From Lindgomyces ingoldianus (lineage: Eukaryota; Ascomycota; Dothideomycetes; Pleosporales; Lindgomycetaceae): DNA of 64,000 bases. Each line of letters starts with the position of its first letter. The first letter of the stretch is position 1. The DNA lies in NCBI RefSeq assembly GCF_010093535.1, contig NW_022985187.1, forward strand, positions 602,051 to 666,050. The letters run 5' to 3'. Positions 44,015 to 53,929 of the stretch are shown one piece after another. A program made the position numbers and the translations under genes. The notes beneath the pieces are model-generated. The model was given only the letters and a program-made list of their open reading frames with translations, was not told the DNA's origin and ran no database searches.

Positions 44015-45272
44015 ATGAGCGTGAGTCAACCGCGTCTTGCAATGACTCGCCAGGACTAACATGAACCCTTAGTATCTCAACGCGATCCTCTCCTCGATCG
44101 ATCCCTCTGTATCAGCTCCTGCGCCTGCGCAAGGCGCAAGACAAGCCCAGGCTCCGAATGTGCCGAAACCAGCTCAGCGCCCCGTGGCTAGTGTTATTGG
44201 AACATCCCAGGCACACCCTTTAAAGCGCAAGGCAGAGAGCCAAACAGACGGCTCCCAACCCAAAATACAACGAAAAGATGTTCCTCTTCAGGGCCACCGA
44301 ACGAATGGCTCAGCCCGACCATCCCCCGCACCTGAGATGGCCAAATCGAAACCCTCCGCTCCTGCAGATCCAGCCCCATACCGTGGAACTGCAGCAACTG
44401 GTGCACTAGGTGCCACCAAATCATTAACAATCATTAACAGACCCAGCCCTGGAGCCAGTACTCCGGCTGCTACGTCAAAATCGACAATGGTTAAGAAACC
44501 AAGTCCTACCGCTAGTATCGCGGCTACCAGCTCTAAGCTGACACCTGCTGGGTCTAGGCCCACTGCTGGCGTTGCACCCACTCCCGGAGCCCCGCCTATG
44601 CAACCGAAGAAGGGATCGTACGCAGCCATGTTGGCCAAGGCGAAGGAGGTGCAAGTTGCCAAGCCAGCTCCCCCTCCTATCAAGCACGAGCCAATGAAGG
44701 TATTGACAAAGAAGGAGCGGATGGCGCTTCATGCCGAAGCGAAGGCAGGCGCGAAGGGCAAGAGGCCTGGTCTGAATAGTCCAGCAGGCACTGTAAGAGT
44801 TGCGGATGTCAAAGGCGAAGCCGGCAAGGAAAAACGCAAGCCCGCCGATCTAGGCTATCAGGGTACAGCACGGCCTATCAAGAAACCAGCTGAGATTAGC
44901 TATAAAGGAACGGCAAGACCAATTACTGCCGCCGGATCAGCTGGAAGAGCGGGAAACTCTAATGACCGCAGCCGCAGCAACTCTCTCGCTGCCAAATCCA
45001 AGCCAAAGCAAGATCGCGGAAAATATGGTGGTTATGCGAGTTGGTCAGACGACGATATCGAGGATGAGGAAGATTATGCATCGGATGGCTCCTCTGATAT
45101 GGAAGGCGGTATTTGGGATGTGGAACAGGAGGAGCAACGTGCTCTCCTAGCTGCGAAGAAGGAAGATGCGGACGCCCTTCGAGAGGAAAACGAACTGAAG
45201 CGTCAGAAGGAGGAGCGGAAGAAGAAGTTGATGGCGATGAACAAGGCCGCGGCTGCGAAGCGGAAGTACTAG
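44015..45272 (+). CDS. spt2: SPT2-domain chromatin protein, 401 aa
   Basis: Histone H3-H4-binding protein that acts with transcription elongation on chromatin. The first coding exon is 6 bases (44015-44020, Met-Ser), followed by 44073-45272, giving MSYLNAILSSIDPSVSAPAP. Most of the protein is low-complexity Ala/Pro/Lys/Thr sequence (residues 20-300) with repeated LGYQGTARPI / ISYKGTARPI units at about 265-290. The C-terminus is the SPT2 signature: KYGGYASWSDDD, the acidic YASDGSSDMEGGIWDVEQEE, and a basic coiled tail (LKRQKEERKKKLMAMNKAAA). The C-terminal block identifies it; the rest is too disordered to compare. It is divergent from P2. Confidence 0.87.
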
Positions 45273-45704
45273 GTTGCTAGTTGGATGTTCGTCATTTCCA
45301 TGGAGTTTTGGGTTCTAGGCTCACAGCATACACTGGATGGCTGGAGTTGGATTCCAATTCCTTTAATTGCATAGCTATGGAGCTTGGGGGTGCATGGAGG
45401 AGTTTTACACTTAGCGGAGAGCCTGCGAGGGTGGTTTTCACGGTTCGAATATCTCATAAGTCTATTCGCTAGATAAAGGTGCTGTATATTATCTTAGAGC
45501 AGATCCACTGAGTTTTAGTTCGACGTAATCGACACATCAGCATTTCGTAACTTGGTTGTTCAATCCTCAGAAATGACTACTCCTCCACCCGCGAAACTGA
45601 ACCTGAAGAGACTTCACTACTTGATTGATAGGGTAGGACAAAGGATTAGCAATCTCATAATCGAAAATTAAGTCATTAAGTATCTTTATGGGTATCTTAG
45701 GGCA
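45273..45704. other. Convergent intergenic region
   Basis: 432 bases between spt2 and a minus-strand gene. Nothing recognised. Confidence 0.4.
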
Positions 45705-47951
45705 TTATACCTCTCTCACTGTATCCTTCCGCTGCTCATAATCATCCTCCACTTCCTGGATCCCAGTAGCATACTGCCTCTTGCAGCCCTGCACCAATTC
45801 CACCATCTCCTCGACATCTTCCTTAAGAATCTTCAGATTCTGCTCTAGCGTCGATACTATAACGTCCAACTCAGTCTTCGACAACGATATCATAGTCCTC
45901 TCGTCCCGAGTTAACCTACTTCGCCCCTGGCTTTTTAAGCTCGATCCGCACCGACTCTCCCAACGGCGCAAATACTCAGCAAAGCCCTGCGCGCCACTCG
46001 GATCTGGTCCATGTCCAAAGACTTCAAACTTATATCCCTCCGGTACCGTGTCCTCCTCCAACCCCCCCGTCAAATTACTATCTCTCTTCCTCAATCCTCC
46101 AAACAATCTCGGCCAGAATCCCGTCCTCCGCTTCCTCCGCTTCCTCCTCAACTCACCCGTCCACCGCCAAAGCTCCCACTCCCTAACCCAACAGCCTCCT
46201 AGCACCTTGTTACTAAAATCAACGGCGATCTTCAAGTCCGTAATCTCGCGCTTCAAATCCTCAATGATAGCGTACTCTGCATCTATCGTCATCGTCTTTG
46301 ACTCAAGCCATCTTGAGAGTTGCGGGAGGAGATGGTCTTCGAGTTGTTCATTGCGGTTACGGAGTCGGTCGACGATTTTGTGCAGTTTGCGGATTAGTTT
46401 GGCTTGTGTGGTTATTGTGTCCTCGTGCAGCTGTATTTGGGTTTGAGGGGAAACTGGGGTGTCGGGGTGGCTAGGGGGGAGGAGTGTGTATCCTACGCTC
46501 TCGTTACCGTTTGGGAAGCCACTGGGTCGAATAGAACTTCCAGAGCTACTTGACCTCCTAGAGAGGACGACGCCGTTGGGGAGTTCCTGGGTGGAAGGGC
46601 CTGCTTTGGATTCAGATTCTCGCCCATCTGAGTTTATACTTATAGCTGCGTGGCGGTCGTAGAATGGAGCCCCTACAATGGGGCGTGAAAAGTTAGGAAC
46701 GAGGCCTATGTTGACGGCTAAGGCAAAGCTACCTTTGCTATGATCGTTGTTGACGAGATTGGTCTCGGCCATGCGCTGCCTGACGGCCTCCACTACATCC
46801 TTAGAAATACAAGTAGAACTAAGGATACGGTTCAAGGCAACATTCCATGTCAGTGTCACTGGAGATGGTGGTCGATATGACAATTGGCATGCTGGATGCA
46901 TATCACAGGGCTCAATTGGTTCCGGAAGTATGAAAATTTCGTTGTCGGAATGAGATGTGAGGGTCTCCTTTTGGCTCTTTCCATTTTGCCTGGTGTCCGC
47001 TAATGGTTTCTGCTGCTCTATCTTAGGTGTGGGCGTGCGTAACTCGTCCCATAGCCGTTCACTAGGTACAAGGACAGTCTGGGAGCCTTGTGCAAGTAGA
47101 TGGACTTGATCCACATGCTCTCTTAAAGTATCCGGTTTTAAGAGTGGAGCCCTTGGTTTAGGGGACGTATCAAATGTGAAATATTCTTCGAAATTCCAGT
47201 CACTCTGGTATAAAATTTTGACTGAGGGGTTCAAGGCTAAGGGGAGACTGCGGGTTCGCAAGTTAATGTTCTCTTGAAGATTCTCATTCTTCGATGAGAT
47301 GTCATAACTCTTCTGCTTTCTCTTCTGCTTTGATTTGTCGTACGGGATCCTAGGTGCTTTGACTGTCTCTACCACTGTCACCTCAGCCTTATCCAGCCAA
47401 TCAAATGGTCCTTCGGCAAGAATAGTCTTTAAACTTTGCACCTTCTCATGTCGAGACTCCGCCTCTTTTCTTCCCGCCACCATATTGTCCTCCATTTCAC
47501 CTTCGTAACATGAATGCCATGAAAACCCCTCTTCATCGTTCTTGAAGTCCTCCGAACCCCCCAAACTCTCCGAATTATCCTCACTCATGACTCCGTTCCA
47601 GAACTCCCACTCTTGCTGCTCCCTGCTCTTCGTCGAACTCACCCCAGCTTTCCCTCTTGACATCTCCACCCCGTACCTTAAGTGTGATAATTTAGGTACG
47701 GCCTGGACAAGACCATCTTCATTAATCTCCTCCTGCTCCACAGGCTCCACAGGCTCCACGGGCTCCACCACCCTTTGCTTCCCCTTATCCAGTTCTATGG
47801 GCCTTACTTTGACGCTAAAGGGGCTATGCCGAACGTGTATATTGAACGAACGTCTCATGTGCTGAAGGAATGCCAGCATATCTCCAGACTCGTACTCATG
47901 GGAAATCTCATGGAAGCGCGACTTCCAGGCGCTGGGGTAAGTGCTCGTCAT
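45705..47951 (-). CDS. Hypothetical coiled-coil protein, 748 aa
   Basis: An intronless gene on the minus strand; no family is recognised. Features visible: a VEPVEPVEPVEQEE repeat at about residues 68-82; a long disordered, charged middle (100-480) with poly-Ser (SRRSSSSGSSIRPS, about 465); a coiled coil at about 510-590 (ETITTQAKLIRKLHKIVDRL...NEQLEDHLLPQLSRWLESK). A Trp/Arg-rich segment follows (VREWELWRWTGELRRKRRKR, about 605-625), and a C-terminal coiled coil (TELDVIVSTLEQNLKILKED). The uninterrupted 2.2 kb frame and normal base use support a real gene. The plan suggests a structural or scaffold role, but that is a guess. It is convergent with spt2. Confidence 0.75.
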   Translation of the reverse strand: MTSTYPSAWKSRFHEISHEYESGDMLAFLQHMRRSFNIHVRHSPFSVKVRPIELDKGKQRVVEPVEPVEPVEQEEINEDGLVQAVPKLSHLRYGVEMSRGKAGVSSTKSREQQEWEFWNGVMSEDNSESLGGSEDFKNDEEGFSWHSCYEGEMEDNMVAGRKEAESRHEKVQSLKTILAEGPFDWLDKAEVTVVETVKAPRIPYDKSKQKRKQKSYDISSKNENLQENINLRTRSLPLALNPSVKILYQSDWNFEEYFTFDTSPKPRAPLLKPDTLREHVDQVHLLAQGSQTVLVPSERLWDELRTPTPKIEQQKPLADTRQNGKSQKETLTSHSDNEIFILPEPIEPCDMHPACQLSYRPPSPVTLTWNVALNRILSSTCISKDVVEAVRQRMAETNLVNNDHSKGSFALAVNIGLVPNFSRPIVGAPFYDRHAAISINSDGRESESKAGPSTQELPNGVVLSRRSSSSGSSIRPSGFPNGNESVGYTLLPPSHPDTPVSPQTQIQLHEDTITTQAKLIRKLHKIVDRLRNRNEQLEDHLLPQLSRWLESKTMTIDAEYAIIEDLKREITDLKIAVDFSNKVLGGCWVREWELWRWTGELRRKRRKRRTGFWPRLFGGLRKRDSNLTGGLEEDTVPEGYKFEVFGHGPDPSGAQGFAEYLRRWESRCGSSLKSQGRSRLTRDERTMISLSKTELDVIVSTLEQNLKILKEDVEEMVELVQGCKRQYATGIQEVEDDYEQRKDTVREV

Positions 47952-48426
47952 TATATATTACGGAATCTCATCATGTGTGCGAAATGATGATGCCTTGTCG
48001 TGAACCTGTTCGATAGGTCCAAGTAGTTCGTAATTCACGGTCAACAGTTTGTCGGTGAGCTGTCAACCGCACAAATCAACCCGCGCTGTCACACGTCAAC
48101 TTCACAGGGCAAAGGGCACAGCAAGAATGAACAGGAAATTGAGATTTCGCGTAAATACAGGATCTCATCACCACCATCAACTCACGTCCACCGAAGAGAG
48201 ATGCGGATCAACGGCTGACAAAAAAGGGAATTGGCGGAGGAGCAAGAGGTGAATCGGTTTTTGAGTGGTTTGGACCGCTTCTAGCTATTCGGAGAGAACT
48301 TTCCATATTCAGACAGCTGATGGCGAGAACGCATCTTCTATTATACATCTATTCTCAGAGACCAATCAGCACATTTTGACCCGTAAAAACCTTGGAAAGA
48401 GATTACCCACACCTAGAACCCTGCCT
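47952..48426. other. Intergenic between the coiled-coil gene and atp1
   Basis: 475 bases: upstream of the coiled-coil gene and 3' of atp1. Nothing recognised. Confidence 0.4.
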
Positions 48427-50502
48427 TTACACGAAGGCCTTGGTGAAGTTCACGGCAATATCCCTCAGCTTTCCTTCCAGCTCCTTACTAAGCGCACCTT
48501 CCCTCTCGATCTGGGCCAAGACATCAGACTCGTTGGATCGGAGATGGGCTAGGTAGTCAGACTCCCACTGGAGAATCTTGTTGACAGGAACATTGTCCAA
48601 AAGACCGTTAACACCAGCGAAAATCAGAGGAACCATCTCGTTAACAGCCATGGGCGAGTACTGCTTCTGCTTGAGGAGCTCTGTGAGACGCTCACCACGA
48701 TTCAGGGTCTGCTTCGTAGCAGCATCCAAGTCAGAACCGAACTGGGCGAAAGCAGCAACTTCACGGTATTGGGCCAAGAAGAGCTTCAGGGAACCGGCGA
48801 CTTGCTTCATTGCCTTGAGCTGGGCAGCGGAACCAACGCGGGACACGGAAAGACCGACGTTGATGGCAGGTCGGACACCCTTGTAGAAAAGTTCGGCTTC
48901 CAAGAAGATCTGGCCATCGGTGATGGAAATGACGTTGGTGGGAATGTACGCAGACACATCACCACCCTGGGTTTCAATAATGGGCAGGGCAGTCAAAGAG
49001 CCACCACCGTGTTTGTCGTTCATTTTGGCAGCACGCTCTAGGAGTCTGGAGTGGAGGTAGAAGACACTGGGATATCGTTAGAAAAAGCTGATAGCCAAGA
49101 GAAATTTTAGTGACTTACTCTCCGGGATAGGCCTCACGCCCAGGAGGACGACGGAGCAGGAGAGACATTTGACGGTAGGCGACAGCCTGCTTGGACAAGT
49201 CATCATAGATGATGACAGCGTGCTTGCCGTTGTCGCGGAACCATTCGCCCATAGAGCAACCAGTGAAGGGAGCAATGTACTGTAGGGGAGCGGCTTCGGA
49301 GGCAGTGGCAGCAACGATGATAGAGTACTTCATAGCGTCGTTCTCCTCGAGCGTCTTGACCAACTGAGCAACAGTGGATCGCTTCTGACCAACGGCAACG
49401 TAGACACAGTAAAGTTTCTTGGTCTCGTCGTTGCTGTTGTTCCATCGCTTCTGGTTGAGCATAGTGTCCAGGGCGACGGCAGTCTTTCCGGTCTGACGGT
49501 CTCCAATGATCAATTCACGCTGGCCACGTCCAATGGGAACCATAGCGTCGACAGACTTGAGACCAGTCTGCACAGGCTGGTTGACGGAACGACGGGGCAA
49601 AATGCCGGGGGCCTTGAGCTGGGCACGGCGCTTCTCGGTGGTCTTGATAGGGCCCTTTCCATCAATCGGGTTTCCGAGGGCGTCAACGACACGGCCGAGA
49701 AGAGCCTCACCGACTGGGACATCAACCTACAGCTTTGTTAGCCTGCAGGAAACGGAGCTGATTCCAATTGAACCTACAATCTCTCCCGTCCGCTTGACAG
49801 TCTCACCTTCCTTGACCAATCGATCGGAACCGAAAAGCACAACACCGACTTGGCCAGCTTCCAAGTTCATGCACATGCCCTTGACACCAGAAGCGAACCT
49901 ATGATCCGATGAGATTGACTGGCTTTACGGCGGTTGGGACAGGTAACACATACTCGACTAGCTCTTCAGCCTGGACATTGCTCATACCGTGGACACGGGC
50001 AATACCGTCACTAGTGACCTATTGTTAGCTCCTAGATCCTCTTGCAAAAGATGCGACAGCTTGTTGTGGTAGCATACCCGACAGAGAGCACACGTCCAGT
50101 CTCGGCGAGGCCAGCCTCCTCCTGCACACCGCGGATTCTCTGCTCGAGGATGGAAGAGACCTCGGTAGGAGCGGCTTTGGCATCGGAGGCATAGCTTCGA
50201 ACCTGCTTCGTCGTGGTGTTGAAGACGGCGGGTGTGGTTCGGGTCTGTCGCAGGAAAAATCGTCAGTGCTCGGTTCAGAGTGAGAGCTCCCTCTCAACCA
50301 CCACAGCATCCTCTATCATCTTGGCGAAGCTCAGTGGCAGCGCCAATGGCATCAGAAACTGGTATCCGGAGTTGTAGATGATGCAGCGATGGCGGACAGG
50401 CGCAATTGAAGCTGGGTCCGATGGACTTACCGAAGCAATTCTGCCAGAGGCAGAGATTGCAGCGACCCGTCGGCTCGACTGGCGAATGGCTCTTGAGAAC
50501 AT
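48427..50502 (-). CDS. atp1: ATP synthase F1 subunit alpha, mitochondrial, 554 aa
   Basis: Non-catalytic nucleotide-binding subunit of the F1 hexamer in the mitochondrial matrix. Six minus-strand exons: 50502-50431, 50244-50078, 50010-49954, 49898-49778, 49726-49119, 49066-48427 (1665 nt). The N-terminus [20 protein letters not shown] is a mitochondrial presequence. The mature region starts about [28 protein letters not shown] (about residues 214-221) is the Walker A loop. [20 protein letters not shown] and the catalytic-interface block [18 protein letters not shown] follow, and the C-terminus (AVNFTKAFV) is typical. The internal GTGTGTC/GACGGT junction is placed to give [14 protein letters not shown]. 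The length matches fungal Atp1 (about 551-556). Confidence 0.97.
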
Positions 50503-51235
50503 TTCCGATGAGCTCAAGAGGCTGTTCGGACGTGTCTGCGATCAATTGAGATTGATGCAGAAGGACAGAGGGGAGATTGTGATGAAAAGCGGTTGAAAGC
50601 TCTGGGGGAGAGAAAGTTGCTCCTCCGCTGAAGCGGCCCGGGAACGAAGAGCCCTCGCCAAGATCGATGGTGCCAAGCCTGACTAAAAAGCCGCACCCGT
50701 AAACACACACCTCGGGTGCCTTCACAGCGACACTTGCCCATGGCAAGGCTATTTTCTTGTGCCTTGAGTAGCAAAAATAGATATGAACACTGCTGCTGAA
50801 GTACAAGGCATTTGCATGTGTGTATTTCGCTTTGTTCGTTCAAGCTCATAAGGACGTGATGTGTGTTGAGCAAGGCTGCCAGTCACTGAACTGTTGCCTA
50901 TGATTGTCATTCATCCGGTATGATTCGATTGATCGATGGTGTATCTACGAAGAGAACGTGTGCTCCTCTGGAATTCTATTATATCGCCAGCCCTTCGTTG
51001 AGCCCACAACAACCTGCAATTCCCTCTGATATCAAACAACTTCACGTCTGTGGAGGTTTTCGTGGAGGTGTTGGCACTACTCCCTCAACAAGTTCATCCA
51101 CAGCAGTTGCATCATTGCACACAGCCCATACTTCCACCCTTTGATGTGCATACTTAGCCCCTGCCAATATTATCGTCAGTGATTAGGGTTAATCCAACAT
51201 GCCATGTTCTCTCCAAGCAACATGTTTAAGCGCGT
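50503..51235. promoter_or_regulatory. atp1 upstream region and mpo1 3' flank
   Basis: 733 bases: the atp1 promoter and leader nearest 50503. Several short open frames overlap but none has coding support. Confidence 0.4.
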
Positions 51236-51984
51236 TTAGAAAGTCTTCTTCGTCCCATTCACGGTGCCATTCTCTCCCTTGTTCTTGCTATCTTTGAATT
51301 TCTGGATCTCCTGTTCCACTGCCTTGTCAAGTCGACGCTTCAGATCCTGTCGATATCCCAAGGAGAATAGGATTTCGAACCATACGAAGAACGGCGCAAG
51401 AAAGAGGGCCTGCACGACGTTGTCGAGCAGCGCTGGTGCTCTGCCTTCAAACTTGCCATGGCCCACAAATTGTGCAATCCAGCACACTACGTTCACGCCC
51501 CCAGCCCAATAGTTTGCTGTCGCCCCATAGGTTGCAGTAAGATGGTTGGCGTATGCAGTGCCCCCAATGATGAACGGCGCAATCATTGTTCCGGCTACAG
51601 GCTCCATGAGGATATACAGAGTCGAATAGAGAACTGCTCCGATGGTGCCGATGTTTAGCGGGAGATTAGGGATGGAAAGCCACGAGGGTAGGGGGACAGC
51701 AGGCGTGTTCGTGAACTTCCGTCTCATTAGTAGAGTCAAGAAAATCATTTGAAAAACTTACAAGGAGAAGAAATGTCATGAGAATGGCTGGTACACAGGC
51801 GATGTGTATCCCGACATTCACCTTTCCGAGGACCCGACATTAGCAAACCGTCGTTCTTTCCTTCAACCGAGACTCACTTTGTTATGATGGTAAGCCCCAT
51901 ACTGTGACTGGTCAATATGGAAATATATCTCGTTCCTAAGAAAATACGCACGAAGAGCAATTGCTTCTCCAGATTGAGAGACAT
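51236..51984 (-). CDS. mpo1: Mpo1-like (DUF962) 2-hydroxy fatty acid dioxygenase, 198 aa
   Basis: ER membrane protein of the yeast Mpo1/YGL010w family, an iron(II) dioxygenase that alpha-oxidises 2-hydroxy fatty acids from phytosphingosine breakdown. Four minus-strand exons: 51984-51952, 51901-51878 (24 nt), 51821-51762, 51715-51236 (597 nt), all phase 0. The start MSLNLEKQLLFYGAYHHNKV is the family signature, with iron-binding His residues in YGAYHH and VGIHIACVP. Hydrophobic segments at about 35-53 and 75-110, GRAPALLDNVVQALFLAPFF (with NVVQAL conserved) and a charged C-terminal helix follow. The exon model is set by the conserved YGAYHHNKVNVGIHI run. Substrate and activity are inferred from yeast. 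Confidence 0.88.
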
Positions 51985-52624
51985 GGTGCCAAATGCGGTG
52001 CTGCTTGAATTTGAGGGGCAAAGATTAGGTCGGTCAGCAAGACAGAAGCATAGAAGGCATGCTTTTGAAAGAAGCTACAAAGATCCAAATTAACTCGCAG
52101 CAACAGAAGGCAGCAGGCAGAAGGTGTGGCACGGTGTTGCGGTAGTATCACGACATCGCGGCTTCCCATCCTCACCAAGGACTTTCACGTGCGCCGGGAA
52201 AACCAATTTCCGCTCCCGCCGCGCACGGTCCCTCCTTCGCGCTCAAGATCGCGCATTCACTCTTTCCAGACACTCATTCCAAAGGCTTCCAGCTTACTCC
52301 ATCCAACCAAGTCTCCGGGCGCGTAGCCCAACCTGCTAAACGGCAATCAGCAGTTGAGAAAGCGCGCATGGACTGCAGGATTAGATTTTGACATTTGCGT
52401 TGTAGGCGCCTCTTGTTGGTTAGCATTGGGGTCTGCGTGCTGGTTGCATTCACCTCCAAAGCCGCGGAGCGTGAAGGTGAATGACAGCTGTAGAAATTTT
52501 AAAAGAAAGTACTTCAACGCTTCACCTCTCATCGTCTTCCGCATCCTCGCATTTAGCTTCCCGTTACCGTCGTCCTCCGTCTCGCCGGACCCAACTTCAC
52601 ATCTATTCGGACTCCACCAACATC
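51985..52624. promoter_or_regulatory. Divergent region between mpo1 and rpb7
   Basis: 640 bases between divergent starts. No site was assigned; open frames here are not supported. Confidence 0.4.
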
Positions 52625-53352
52625 ATGTTCTTCCTCAAGGAACTTGAAAAGACTATTCAATTGCACCCTTCCTACTTTGGGCCTCTCATTCGGTCACATA
52701 TTCATCGCGAGCTGCTGACTAAAGAGGAGGGCTCGAGCACTGGCAAATTCACCATCGTCTGCATTCTGGACTCTTTCGAAATTTCCGATGGCCAGGTCAT
52801 TCCTGGCTCCGGATATGCCGAATATATCGTGCACTATAAGGCTATAGTATGGAGGCCATACAAGGGAGAGGTGGTATGTAGGGGGCGGAGTGTCTAAAAG
52901 GGTTTATCGCCGCTGACACGCTACTAGATGGACGGAGTGGTCACTTCCGTCATTCGCTCGGGGTTCTTTGTCGACTGTGGCTCACTGCAGGCCTTCGTGG
53001 GCCGGAGTGTAAGTCAGATTTACTGAAGTACATGACTTCAAACACTAATCCTCTCCAGATGATACCGTCCGACATCAAATTTGATCAAACCGCGACGCCT
53101 GCGCAGTGGACTGACAACGGCGAGCAAGTTATTGAGAAGGGAACCAACATCCGTATCAAGATCAAGGGTCTACGGTCCGAGGTGGACAAGATGTATGCCA
53201 TCGGGACCATGAAAGAGGCATGCTACCCTTTCCACCCTCTATTATCTTCTAGCTAACCTCTGCCTTCACAGGACTATCTCGGGTAAGCATATTCCAAGAC
53301 CTATGTTTGACTTGGTACTGACCGTTGTCTTCACAGCCCCCTCCAGACGTAG
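52625..53352 (+). CDS. rpb7: RNA polymerase II subunit Rpb7, 171 aa
   Basis: Forms the Rpb4-Rpb7 stalk of RNA polymerase II, binding emerging RNA. Exons 52625-52873, 52928-53008, 53059-53217, 53272-53282 (11 nt), 53337-53352 (516 nt). The product starts MFFLKELEKTIQLHPSYFGP; the SHP-like tip domain covers residues 1-80. The junction GEVMDGVV leads into the S1/OB domain (SVIRSGFFVDCGSLQAFVGR). The end GTMKEDYLGPLQT restores the known C-terminus and total length of 171. Intron 3 (53218-53271) has a GC donor (GAG|gcatgc), and an 11-base exon follows it. Reading straight through intron 3 would drop the conserved C-terminus. Confidence 0.95.
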
Positions 53353-53929
53353 GTGTTACGCAACTTCACTTGGCGATGGTGAAGAACATTTGTCGCAGGA
53401 AGATGCGAAAATCCGTGAAGGAGGATATCCATGCGAAATTGCTCGTTTGTGCAGAATGTTGGTGGCGTGCGCCTACATTCATCGGGAACGATTGCAGAAA
53501 ATTCATTTCGATGGATCAGACAAGGCCCATGGGCTGTGATAGATAATCCCATGCAGTTCCTTCTCCCGCATCGAGCGGAAATGTAGCAAATGCGGCGGTT
53601 GAAACTTTGGGTTCAACAAATAGCGACTTGGCACTTGGCTTCTTTGTCCCGAAACTGGTGTTGAATAGACAGCCCTTTTCCTATATAACACGAACCATAA
53701 AAGGCCAGCATGCACATGATTGGTGGCTGACTCAGTTGTGATTGGATACGCCTTGACCCGAACCTCTAACTTCTGTGCCTCCGTATTTACGGCGCCTCCG
53801 GACAGAGATTCAACCCCACCCACCTCAGACTGGAATCTGAGCGGAACCGTGTCGCGCGGCGGGTTGTATGCCTCTACCGTGCCGTACAATGACCGAATAT
53901 TCCTCGCTCACAGAATAACATACGCCATT
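53353..53929. promoter_or_regulatory. rpb7 3' flank and dapB upstream region
   Basis: 577 bases. The dapB frame is open upstream to 53720, but that part lacks family resemblance and is taken as 5' leader. Confidence 0.4.

Noticed and set aside
53720..53929. 71-residue N-terminal extension of dipeptidyl aminopeptidase B
   Set aside because: The upstream in-frame part lacks resemblance to the family; MPRERAV at 53930 gives the usual acidic cytosolic tail before the membrane anchor.
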